Shown here: positions 10,764 through 18,159 of the stretch, piece after piece
Numbering within the stretch: the stretch's first letter is position 1
How the letters are laid out: every line of letters begins with the position of its first letter
Program-made: the position numbers and the translations under genes
Assembly: GCF_000277125.1 (NCBI RefSeq)
Contig: NC_016946.1
Location: forward strand, 1,302,001-1,366,000
Source: Mycobacterium intracellulare ATCC 13950
Lineage (GTDB): Bacteria > Actinomycetota > Actinomycetes > Mycobacteriales > Mycobacteriaceae
Length of the DNA: 64,000 nucleotides
Direction of reading: 5' to 3'
Notes under the pieces: generated by a model
Told to the model about the DNA's origin: nothing
What the model saw: only the letters and a program-made list of their open reading frames with translations
Database searches by the model: none

Positions 10764-11345
10764 CTAGCCGCGGGCGGACACCGGCGCCACGATCGGCACG
10801 ACGAATTCCTCGATCATCGCCCGCTCGTCGGCTTCGTCGTGGCCCGGGAACAGCAGCATCGACACGATAACCCGGACCACCCAGCGCGCCCGGCGCTCCA
10901 CCACCGCGGGATCATCGGCTCCCAACGAGTTCAGGAACGCCGCCGCCAGGGCCGCGATCACGTCGGACTGGCCCGCCAACTCGCCGCCGACCGGCGGGCG
11001 CGTCGTGGCAAACCATGACGCCAGCGCGGGACTCTCGCGCACCATCTGCAAGGTGACCAGGATGCTCGCGACCAGTCTTTCGTGCGGGTCCTCGATGCCG
11101 CCGGTGCGCGCAAGGATGGCGCGGCCGAGCCGGTGGGTCTCGCGGTGCACGTACGCGGTGCGCAATGCCTCGCGATTCTCGAAATACCGGTACAGCGTCG
11201 CTCGGGAACACCCTGCGGCCCTGGCGATTTCGTTCATGCCGATCGAATCCGAGTCGCGTTGGGTATAGAGTTCCTCGGCCGCGTCGAGTATCCGGTCGGC
11301 GGCCGCTTCGCTGCGCCGCGCGGAAAGCCAGTCGTTTCCCGGCAT
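10764..11345 (-). CDS. TetR-family regulator next to cyp130 (Rv1255c-like)
   Basis: A 193-residue transcription factor with an N-terminal helix-turn-helix (ADRILDAAEELYTQR, then IARAAGCSRATLYRYFENR at about 35-53) and an alpha-helical ligand-binding domain. ATG 11345 is chosen because it overlaps the cyp130 stop as TGATG, giving translational coupling in one operon with the P450. By family habit it would repress its own operon. A palindrome TCGTACGA over the -10 region of the promoter at 12,593-12,621 is a candidate site. The ligand may be a substrate or product of CYP130, which is inference. Confidence 0.9.
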   Translation of the reverse strand: MPGNDWLSARRSEAAADRILDAAEELYTQRDSDSIGMNEIARAAGCSRATLYRYFENREALRTAYVHRETHRLGRAILARTGGIEDPHERLVASILVTLQMVRESPALASWFATTRPPVGGELAGQSDVIAALAAAFLNSLGADDPAVVERRARWVVRVIVSMLLFPGHDEADERAMIEEFVVPIVAPVSARG

Positions 11346-12586
11346 CAGGACCCCACACGAATCGGCACCGACAGCGGCCGCCGCACGTAATTGCCCCCGG
11401 CCCAGGCGATCCCTGATTCGTCGACCTCGAAGTCGGGGCATCGGGCCAGCAGCTCGGTGAGCGCCACCCGGGACTGCATCCGGGCCGCGGCGGCGCCCAG
11501 GCAGTGGTGCGCGCCGTGGCTGAACGTCAAAATGTTGCGCGGGCACCGGGTCACGTCGAGTTCGGCCGCGTCGGGCCCGTATTGGCGTTCGTCGCGGTTG
11601 GCCGACCCGTACAGCAGCAGCGCCCTGCGCCCGGCGGGAATGGTGGTGTCGCCGATCGTCACCTCGCGGGTGGTCGTGCGCGCCAACCCCTGGACCGGTG
11701 AGGTCATCCGCAGCAGCTCCTCGACAGCGTCGGTGATCAATTCGGGGTTGTCCACCAACAACTTTCGCTGATCGGGACGCTCGTGCAGCAGCGGCATCGA
11801 GCCGCCGAGCATGCCGGTGACGGTGTCGTTGCCGCCGGTCACCATTGTGAATGTGAACGCCAGGATCGACAGCGTGCCGGCGACGTCACCGTCGGCGCCC
11901 ACCCCCGCGGTCACCAGGTGGGAGATCGTGTCGTCCTCGGGGTCGGTGCGACGACGTTCGATCAGGCCGGTGAAGTAGGCCATCATCGACCCGACCGCAT
12001 CACCGACGGTCTCCAGCGCCCCCGCGACGCCGCCCTCGGCGGTGTTGGCCGCGACGATCGCCTGGGTCCAGCCGTCGAACTGCACCCAGTCCTCTTCGGG
12101 CACACCGAGATAATGCGCGACCACCATCGACGGCAGCGGTTTGAAGAGCTCGGTGACGATGTCACCGCCGCCGGCCGCGCGCAACCCCTCGATGCGCTCG
12201 ACGACGAATTCCCGCACCTTGGGTTCCACAGCCTCGACCTGTCGCGGCGTGAACCCGCGCGACACCAGCTTGCGAAACTGGGTGTGCACCGGTGGATCCT
12301 GCATCACGAACGGTGGATTGTCTTGCAGGCCAATCAGTTCCAGATCGTCGTAGTTGACGGTCAGGCCCTTGGCCGAGGAGAAGGTTTCGTGGTCGCGGGC
12401 CGCCGCCCACACGTCGGCGTGCCGCGACAACACGTAGTAGTCATGCTCGGGCGAATTCGCCGGAACGACGTGGTGTACGGGGTCGTGGTCGCGCAGAGCG
12501 CGGTACATCGGCCACGGGTTCGACCAGGTGGCGGCGGTCGCGAGCTGGAAGGCGACCGGTGCGTTCTGAGACATAACAGCAGCCAT
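11345..12586 (-). CDS. cyp130: Cytochrome P450 CYP130
   Basis: A 413-residue soluble bacterial P450 that agrees closely with the M. tuberculosis CYP130 sequence I remember, including the start FQLATA and the stretch ALRDHDPVHHVV. Landmarks: I-helix MVTGGNDTVTG, ExxR in VEELLRMTS, and the heme loop FSHGAHHCLG with the axial Cys. Two ATGs are possible (12,586 and 12,574). The gene starts an operon with the TetR gene. It needs a ferredoxin and reductase supplied from elsewhere. The physiological substrate is not established to my knowledge. Confidence 0.95.
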   Translation of the reverse strand: MAAVMSQNAPVAFQLATAATWSNPWPMYRALRDHDPVHHVVPANSPEHDYYVLSRHADVWAAARDHETFSSAKGLTVNYDDLELIGLQDNPPFVMQDPPVHTQFRKLVSRGFTPRQVEAVEPKVREFVVERIEGLRAAGGGDIVTELFKPLPSMVVAHYLGVPEEDWVQFDGWTQAIVAANTAEGGVAGALETVGDAVGSMMAYFTGLIERRRTDPEDDTISHLVTAGVGADGDVAGTLSILAFTFTMVTGGNDTVTGMLGGSMPLLHERPDQRKLLVDNPELITDAVEELLRMTSPVQGLARTTTREVTIGDTTIPAGRRALLLYGSANRDERQYGPDAAELDVTRCPRNILTFSHGAHHCLGAAAARMQSRVALTELLARCPDFEVDESGIAWAGGNYVRRPLSVPIRVGS

Positions 12587-12592
12587 GTCTTA

Positions 12593-12621
12593 TTCGTACG
12601 ACAGCAGCCGAGATATGTCAA
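12593..12621 (-). promoter_or_regulatory. Candidate cyp130 promoter with palindromic operator
   Basis: On the minus strand there is a perfect -35 TTGACA (12,621-12,616), a 17-bp spacer and a weak -10 TACGAA (12,598-12,593), 6 bp before the ATG at 12,586. The perfect 8-bp palindrome TCGTACGA at 12,594-12,601 overlaps the -10, a position where the neighbouring TetR protein could block transcription. The short leader implied suggests a near-leaderless transcript or use of the second ATG. Confidence 0.5.
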
Positions 12622-12658
12622 CCGCCCGGCGAGCCCAGCGCCCGGCCAGCCGGGCAGT

Positions 12659-12730
12659 TGTAGGTTCTCATTTTGCATGGCGAACTTCTCACAGGAATGG
12701 CGAACGCTTGGCGAATCCGTCATGAAGTTG
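12659..12730. other. Candidate left end of the Tn7-like element
   Basis: A TGTAGG at 12,659 is followed by three copies of TGGCGAA (12,678, 12,698, 12,709). Tn7-type elements start with TGT and carry short repeated TnsB-binding sites near each end. This lies in the 320-bp gene-free stretch between cyp130 and the IS element, which otherwise holds a 14-bp palindrome CGCGGTTAACCGCG at 12,820-12,833. A matching right end was not found, so the assignment is tentative. Confidence 0.25.
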
Positions 12731-12908
12731 AGAAAGTAGTTAGTCGCGCTAGTTGGTGCACCGCGCTTATTAACACTGTTTTCGCGCCAAAACCCGCAGA
12801 AGGTGAGACGCTGGGGTGTCGCGGTTAACCGCGTGGTGTGGTGATGTCGGAATCAGTCAGGGTTGATTTGAGTTCCGCGGCCGTTGCGTATCGGTCTGCG
12901 GCGGGGGG

Positions 12909-12932
12909 GACTGCCCCCAGTTTGGTTGACTC
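12909..12932 (+). repeat. Left inverted repeat of the IS3-family element
   Basis: Begins GACTGCCCCCAG and ends GGTTGACTC; pairs with 14,150-14,173 with three mismatches, at repeat positions 10, 15 and 16. Confidence 0.85.
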
Positions 12933-12972
12933 CTGACCTGTGAGGATTCGTCCTCGCTGGAAGGATCAGCTC

Positions 12973-13272
12973 GTGCCGAAACCGTTTCCTGCCGAGTTCC
13001 GAGCCGACGTCATCGCTGTGGCCCGCAAGGGCGAGGCGCCGCTGCGCCAGATCGCGAAGGACTTCGGCATCTCGGAAGCCTGCTTGCACCGCTGGCTCAA
13101 GATCGCCGACCGCCAAGACGGTGGCGACCGGGCCAGCACGCCATCTGCCGTTGCTGACGATGTAGCCGCGCAGCTGCGCGAGGCGCACAAGCGGATCAAA
13201 CTCCTCGAGCAGGAGGCCGAGGTGATGCGCCGCGCGGTCGGCTACCTGTCCCGGGACGCTAACCCAAAATGA
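12973..13272 (+). CDS. IS3-family transposase OrfA
   Basis: The 99-residue DNA-binding half of the transposase. It has a helix-turn-helix (RQIAKDFGISEACLHRWLKI, about 23-42) followed by a coiled coil or leucine-zipper-like stretch (LREAHKRIKLLEQEAEVMRR, about 70-90) used for multimerisation. GTG 12,973 gives the usual start MPKPFPAEFRADVIAVARKG; the open frame continues upstream to 12,940 without family similarity. It ends in ATGA overlapping orfB. A heptamer C CCA AAA just before the stop allows a -1 shift into orfB. Confidence 0.92.
   Translation: MPKPFPAEFRADVIAVARKGEAPLRQIAKDFGISEACLHRWLKIADRQDGGDRASTPSAVADDVAAQLREAHKRIKLLEQEAEVMRRAVGYLSRDANPK
13263..13269 (+). promoter_or_regulatory. 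Candidate -1 frameshift heptamer joining orfA and orfB
   Basis: C CCA AAA in the orfA frame fits the X XXY YYZ slippery pattern and sits directly before the orfA TGA stop. A slip would fuse OrfA to OrfB, the usual way IS3 elements make the full transposase. The alternative is simple re-initiation at the overlapping ATGA. Confidence 0.45.
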
Positions 13273-14135
13273 TGTACCCGCTGGTCCTCGACCTTGCCGC
13301 TGACGGGATCCCTGTTACGGTGACCTGCCGGGTCTTGGGATTCTCTACCCAGGCGTTCTACAAATGGCGCAAAGCACCGCTGTCGCAGCGAGATTGGGAC
13401 GATGCGCACCTGATCAACGCCGCCCGCGACATCCACGCCGACGACCCCGCATTCGGCTACCGATTCATCGCAGACGAACTTCCCGGGCGCGGGATCACCG
13501 CCGGTGAGAACCGCGTCGCACGGCTGTGTTCCCAGGAGCGCATCTGGTCGATCTTCGCCAAGAAACGTGGACTAAACCGTCGATCCGGACCACCGGTCCA
13601 CGACGACCTCGTCCAGCGTCAGTTCGGCGCCCCGGCCGCCAACCAGGTCTGGCTGGCCGATATCACCGAGCACCGCACCGACGAAGGCAAGCTCTACCTC
13701 TGCGCCATCAAAGACGTCCACTCCAACCGGATCGTGGGCTACTCGATCGACTCGCGAATGAAGTCTTCGCTGGCGGTGGCCGCCCTGGATCACGCCGTGG
13801 CGCTTCGCGCACCTGTCGCGACGATCGTTCATTCCGACAGGGGCAGCCAATTTCGGTCACGAAAATTCGTCCACGCACTGTCGCACAACGGGTTACACGG
13901 ATCGATGGGCCGGGTCGGTGCGTGCGGAGACAACGCCGCCATGGAGTCGTTCTTCGCCCTTCTGCAACGCAACGTGCTCGACCGGCGACGCTGGTCCACC
14001 CGAGCCGAACTACGCCTGGCGATCGTGACCTGGATCGAGCGGACCTACCACCGACGCCGCCGGCAACGCGCACTCGGCAGGCTCACCCCGATAGAGTTCG
14101 AACTGCTCCACACACCAGTCGCAACCGCGGCCTGA
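13269..14135 (+). CDS. IS3-family transposase OrfB (DDE integrase core)
   Basis: The 288-residue catalytic half is intact. The HTH_21-type N-terminal region ends in FGYRFIADELPGRGI, and the rve integrase core contains all three acidic residues: Asp in VWLADITEH, Asp in IVHSDRGSQF and Glu in NAAMESFFALL. The last two are separated by exactly 35 residues, the DD(35)E spacing of the family. The C-terminus has the usual RRRRQRALGRLTPIEFE. The element therefore looks capable of transposition. The start ATG overlaps the orfA stop. Confidence 0.93.
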   Translation: MMYPLVLDLAADGIPVTVTCRVLGFSTQAFYKWRKAPLSQRDWDDAHLINAARDIHADDPAFGYRFIADELPGRGITAGENRVARLCSQERIWSIFAKKRGLNRRSGPPVHDDLVQRQFGAPAANQVWLADITEHRTDEGKLYLCAIKDVHSNRIVGYSIDSRMKSSLAVAALDHAVALRAPVATIVHSDRGSQFRSRKFVHALSHNGLHGSMGRVGACGDNAAMESFFALLQRNVLDRRRWSTRAELRLAIVTWIERTYHRRRRQRALGRLTPIEFELLHTPVATAA

Positions 14136-14149
14136 AAATCACACCCCGC

Positions 14150-14173
14150 GAGTCAACTGAACTCGGGGCAGTC
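14150..14173 (-). repeat. Right inverted repeat of the IS3-family element
   Basis: Reads GAGTCAACTG...GGGGCAGTC on the plus strand and is the inverted partner of 12,909-12,932. Confidence 0.85.
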
Positions 14174-14190
14174 CCGGGGAGCAACGGTGT

Positions 14191-14856
14191 GTGCCGGCTG
14201 GTGAGGTGTCGCCGGCAGCATTGTTTCGCGCAGCGCCGTGGCGCACGTTCCGCTGGTATTTCGGGCAGCGTCACTACTCGGGCACGTATTGGTCGGCGAC
14301 TGAGCGCGATCACGTCATTTACGAGTCGCGCCTCGAGCTGGCGAACCTTATCCTGGCGGATTTTGATGTGACTGTGCATCGCATTGTGGCGCAGCCTTTT
14401 CGATTGACCGCCGAGGTCGACGGGCAGGAACGGCGCCACATTTTGGATTACCTTTGGGACAGCGACGAAGGACCGGTTGTGGTGGACGTCGTGCGCTCCG
14501 AAAGGGTGACTAATCCACGGATCGTGAGGTTGTGCGCGTGGACGAAGGACATCGTCGAATCGTTGGGCTGGTCCTACTTGGTGGTGAATGAGCCGGTCGC
14601 CGTGCGCCTCGCCAACGTGCGTTTCCTGGCGGGCTATCGGCGCGAGTGGCTCATAAACCAGGACGTTCTAGCTGAATTGCGTTGTCGGCGGGCAGATCTC
14701 GCCGGTCGATCCATCGACGAGGCTGAAAAGCTCATCGAGGGACACCCGCGACCACTGGTCCGTTCGGCGTTGCTGAGCATGCTGTGGCGCCACGAGCTCG
14801 AGGTAAACCTAGATGTTCGGCTTGAACGATCAACAGTGCTTGAGTGGGCATCGTGA
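14191..14856 (+). CDS. TnsA-like endonuclease subunit of the transposase
   Basis: In Tn7 the TnsA nuclease cuts the 5' ends of the element while TnsB cuts the 3' ends. This 221-residue protein has the family order: YESRLELANLILADFD with Glu45, RRHILDYLW with Asp86, and VVVDVVRSERV with Asp99. By comparison with typical actinobacterial TnsA (VVDVKP), the catalytic Lys position is Val101. That change, if real, would weaken or abolish 5' cutting and favour cointegrate formation. The rest, such as RFLAGYRREWL, is family-typical. Start GTG 14,191 lies just after the IS element; no convincing ribosome site is visible, so expression may depend on the IS. It overlaps tnsB. Confidence 0.82.
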   Translation: MPAGEVSPAALFRAAPWRTFRWYFGQRHYSGTYWSATERDHVIYESRLELANLILADFDVTVHRIVAQPFRLTAEVDGQERRHILDYLWDSDEGPVVVDVVRSERVTNPRIVRLCAWTKDIVESLGWSYLVVNEPVAVRLANVRFLAGYRREWLINQDVLAELRCRRADLAGRSIDEAEKLIEGHPRPLVRSALLSMLWRHELEVNLDVRLERSTVLEWAS

Positions 14857-16982
14857 AGCCCGCCGCTGTGCGCATAGGTGTGGGCACGCAATTCATCTAT
14901 GACGGGGAGGTCCTGGAAGTCATCGAGATGCATCCGGTCGCCGGCATGCCGGAGGTCCTTGCGAGAGAGCTGCGACGGGACACGGTGCACCGTTTCGCGC
15001 TCGATGAAGTGAGACCCTCTCAGAGATGCCGTCTCTTGAGCGACGACCTCGACATCGAAATCACCGGCTCCACCGAATACCCGCCATCGGTTAAATGGGC
15101 CGCGGTGTCCGAGCAAGCGCGCTGCGATGCACGTGATCGCGCAGCACACGTGCGCGAGGTTGTGACGGGTTATCGATCCGGTTCCGCTGCAACGGCGCTA
15201 CCGCACGAACCGCGGTCTGCTTACAAAAGCGCCAATCCGCGGATGAAACGTCTCGCCGTCAAGGCGAACGAGCTGGGCATCGGACGGCGTACGATCGAGC
15301 GCTGGGTTAGCGCCTATGAAGCCGAGGGCGAGGTCGGATTGCTGTCGGCGAAGGCGATTCATTCTGCTCTGGGCAGCAACAAGTTCGCGTTATTCGAACA
15401 GACCGCATCAGACATCATGCGCGAATACACGGACTTGTCGAAGCCGACGATGGACCTGATCATCAACCACGCCGAAGCACGATTGAACGCCACCTACGGT
15501 AAGGGTGTCGTGCGGTTGCCCTCACCAGCTACGGCGTATCGAATCTTGCGACGGCTTGAGCTGACCCAACCACTGTTTCGGCCGAGCACCAAGCGCATCC
15601 GTGACATCGCGGCCCGCCCGGATCGGCCGTACGGACAGTTGCACCCTTCCCGGCCGGGCGAGTACCTGCTGATGGACACCACACCGCTTGACGTGTACGC
15701 CATGGATCCACACACCCTGAAATGGGTAGGTGTGGAACTCACCGTGTCGATGGACTGGTACTCGCGGTGCATCACCGGTATGCGATTGAGCCCGACGACG
15801 AAGTCGATCGATGTCGCTGCAGTCCTTTATCAATCATTTCGCCCAGCGCCGGCCGGTGCGGACTGGCCCGCTGAGGCCGTGTGGCCACCGCACGGTGTGC
15901 CACGATCAGTGCTGGTCGAAGACGAAGCGCTTCACTGCAAAAGCGTGTTCGCGGCGGCGCCCGCAATCGTGCCGGAGACACTGGTCGTTGATCACGGCAA
16001 GATCTACGTCTCAGAGCAAGTGGCGAGCACCTGCCGGCAACTTGGCATCTCGATCCAACCCGCACGTGTGCGTGTCGCGTACGACAAAGGCCCCGTGGAG
16101 CGGTTCTTTCTGACCGTCCGTCAAAGGTTCTTGCAGGAGCTGCCTGGCTACAAGGGCCCTGATGTGTACTCCCGCGGCGCCGCTCCAGAACGAGAGGCCT
16201 TCTTCTTCATCGACGAGTTGGAGGCACTACTTCGTGAATGGATAGCCGTCTGCTACCACAATAAGCCGCACGACGGTGTTGGAGAGGTTGGCCTGTGGAA
16301 ACTGGGACTGAGCCCGGCGCAAATGTTCGAGCATGGCGTCTCGCGCGCCGGGTATATCGAGGCGCCGCGCGAACCCGACTTCGCCTATAACTTCCTGAAA
16401 GTGGAATGGCGGACGATTCAGCATTACGGTGTTCAGGTCGACAACCGTATCTACCGCGGTTCTGGACTGACGGGATATCGGCCGGGGGAGAAGAGTTCCT
16501 TCCGAGAACATCACGGGCAGTGGCCGTTTCATGTCGACCCTAACGACGTGCGCTTCATCTACTTTTTCGACTCCAAATCGACCCGCCGGTGGCACGCGTT
16601 GATGTGGGACCATGCCGATCTGTGTGATGGCCCAATGAACGAGGACGGGCTGTTATTCAGCCGTGAACTGGTGAAGGCTAAATACCGTTATTTTGACGAC
16701 AAGTTGGCATTGTCTGAATTTCTCGAACGCCGCAACCTTGGTCAAGGACACACCATGGCCGAGCGACGAGCTGCCCTGCGCTTGTCTCGCGAGCAGTCCA
16801 GTCTGGCCCTGGATGTCAAGCAAGCGGCGCACGTTCCCGAACTGCCCACGGCGAAAAGGATCCTCGGTGCACTGACCGCGACGGAGATTGGGCCAGATGA
16901 CCCGGGATCGGCCGACGAACTCGACGACGATCCGCGCATCGACGACGGTCACTTCTATGAGGATGTATTGGAGGACGTATGA
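14853..16982 (+). CDS. TnsB-like DDE transposase
   Basis: The main transposase of the element is about 709 residues long, a normal length for Mu/TnsB-type enzymes. The N-terminal part carries helix-turn-helix DNA-binding folds (NELGIGRRTIERWVSAYEAE near 145-165). The RNase-H-like core has Asp in YLLMDTTPLDV, Asp in LVVDHGKIY and Glu in DKGPVERFF. Counted from the alternative GTG at 14,844 they are residues 278, 383 and 419, so the last two are 35 apart, a classical DD(35)E. A Mu-type beta-barrel (YGVQVDNRIYRG) and an acidic C-terminal tail for TnsC contact follow. GTG 14,853 overlaps the tnsA stop. All catalytic residues are present. Confidence 0.9.
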   Translation: MKPAAVRIGVGTQFIYDGEVLEVIEMHPVAGMPEVLARELRRDTVHRFALDEVRPSQRCRLLSDDLDIEITGSTEYPPSVKWAAVSEQARCDARDRAAHVREVVTGYRSGSAATALPHEPRSAYKSANPRMKRLAVKANELGIGRRTIERWVSAYEAEGEVGLLSAKAIHSALGSNKFALFEQTASDIMREYTDLSKPTMDLIINHAEARLNATYGKGVVRLPSPATAYRILRRLELTQPLFRPSTKRIRDIAARPDRPYGQLHPSRPGEYLLMDTTPLDVYAMDPHTLKWVGVELTVSMDWYSRCITGMRLSPTTKSIDVAAVLYQSFRPAPAGADWPAEAVWPPHGVPRSVLVEDEALHCKSVFAAAPAIVPETLVVDHGKIYVSEQVASTCRQLGISIQPARVRVAYDKGPVERFFLTVRQRFLQELPGYKGPDVYSRGAAPEREAFFFIDELEALLREWIAVCYHNKPHDGVGEVGLWKLGLSPAQMFEHGVSRAGYIEAPREPDFAYNFLKVEWRTIQHYGVQVDNRIYRGSGLTGYRPGEKSSFREHHGQWPFHVDPNDVRFIYFFDSKSTRRWHALMWDHADLCDGPMNEDGLLFSRELVKAKYRYFDDKLALSEFLERRNLGQGHTMAERRAALRLSREQSSLALDVKQAAHVPELPTAKRILGALTATEIGPDDPGSADELDDDPRIDDGHFYEDVLEDV

Positions 16983-18140
16983 GTGCGACCGGGGTGGCGA
17001 GCCGGAAAAAGACCAGTAACTTAGATAACCTGACGCTGTCGCGCAAGGAGGGATGGCGTGAGTATGTCGAGGCGCCCCGGCGGATCAGGCCCGAAGAGCT
17101 CTCGAGAGGCCAGATCCGCCGTCTCGGCGATGCAGCAGCCGACATCTACAATCAGCGACGAGCCGACTGGCACAACAACATTGGCCCGTTGAGAACACCA
17201 CAGCTCGCGATGCTGCATGAAGATCTGTGGGACATCATGGATAGCAGCACGCAGGACGGAAATCATGCCAAGGGCGCAGTGGCAATAGACGGCTACCCCG
17301 GCTTAGGCAAGACCTGGGCGGCGGAAACCTTCGCGAAGGAGTTCCATAAGCGCGAGATTGGGCGGGCATGGTGAATTCACGGTCGCCGGGAACGAGCGTT
17401 GGCCGGTCTGCCGAATAGGTATGCGCGGCAATACCAGCATGAAGGACTTCAATGCCGCGCTGTGCGACTTTTATGCGCATCCAGGCTACCGTCGCGGAAA
17501 CAGAAGTAACGATCAACTAGGACGCCAAGCGCTCGATTGCGTACTAAGCTGCGAGACAAGGCTACTGATCATCGATGACCTCCACTTCCTGCACTGGCAG
17601 CGATCTGGTGGAGTGGAGATCAGCAACCATTTCAAGTATGTCTCCAACGAGTTCCCAGTAACGTTGCTGTTCATCGGCATTGGGCTCGGTGATCGGGGAG
17701 TATTGATGGAGGACCTGTGCTGCAGCCTCGAGGGAGCAGGCTACGGCGACATCGTGCTAGAACAAACGGCCCGGCGCACAACAATGTTGGAGATGCGGCC
17801 GTACGGTCTGCAAAACGACAAAGAACGATGCCAATGGAACGCGCTCCTAGCCACCGTGGAGCAGCGACTGGTCCTGGGGGCCAAACATCAGGGCATGCTG
17901 GTGGAAGATTTGTCAGAGTATCTCTATGAACGAAGCACCGGTCACATCGGATCGCTCATGGAGCTCATCCGGCGCGGATGTGCCCGCGCGGTTCGAACCG
18001 GCACTGAAACATTGAACCGAAAAATGTTGGACTCGTTCAGGATTGACAGTGCGGCCGAAAAGGCGCGGAAAGAACTCGCTGCAGCATTCCGCACTCGCCG
18101 CCTGCGAGCGCGATCTGCGCGACCGCCACGTGTGTCATAG
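16979..18140 (+). pseudogene. TnsC-like AAA+ ATPase, split by a one-base frameshift
   Basis: TnsC is the ATP-dependent regulator that links TniQ/TnsD-bound target DNA to TnsA/TnsB. The first frame (ATG 16,979, overlapping the tnsB stop as ATGA) carries Walker A IDGYPGLGKT and runs into TGA at 17,372-17,374. The second frame continues with GEFTVAGNERWPVCRIGM, Walker B RLLIIDDLHFL, and the AAA+ C-terminal helices to 18,140. Removing one G from GGGCGGGCAT at 17,360-17,369 joins them as REIGRHGEFT and gives a normal 386-residue protein. So it is a single-base insertion in a G-rich run: a true mutation, a read error, or less likely a programmed shift. No other damage is visible. Confidence 0.85.
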
Positions 18141-18159
18141 ATTCAGGCGCTGCTGAGCG

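Larger units (their letters stand above)
12907..14175 (+). mobile_element. IS3-family insertion sequence
   Basis: A complete element of about 1.27 kb has orfA and orfB transposase genes and imperfect terminal inverted repeats. The repeat core begins GACTGCCCC on both ends, and 21 of 24 positions match between 12,909-12,932 and 14,150-14,173. Two more bases (GG) extend the match outward. Both sides are then flanked by GGGG, which may be a 4-bp target duplication but is only a homopolymer. The element lies between the cyp130 side and tnsA, ending about 15 bp before the tnsA start, so it separates that operon from whatever promoter it had. Confidence 0.88.

Noticed and set aside
11783..12739. 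318-residue frame opposite cyp130
   Set aside because: It is antisense to a clear P450. Only its last 20 codons (MANFSQEWRTLGESVMKLRK) leave the gene, and these coincide with the TGGCGAA repeats.
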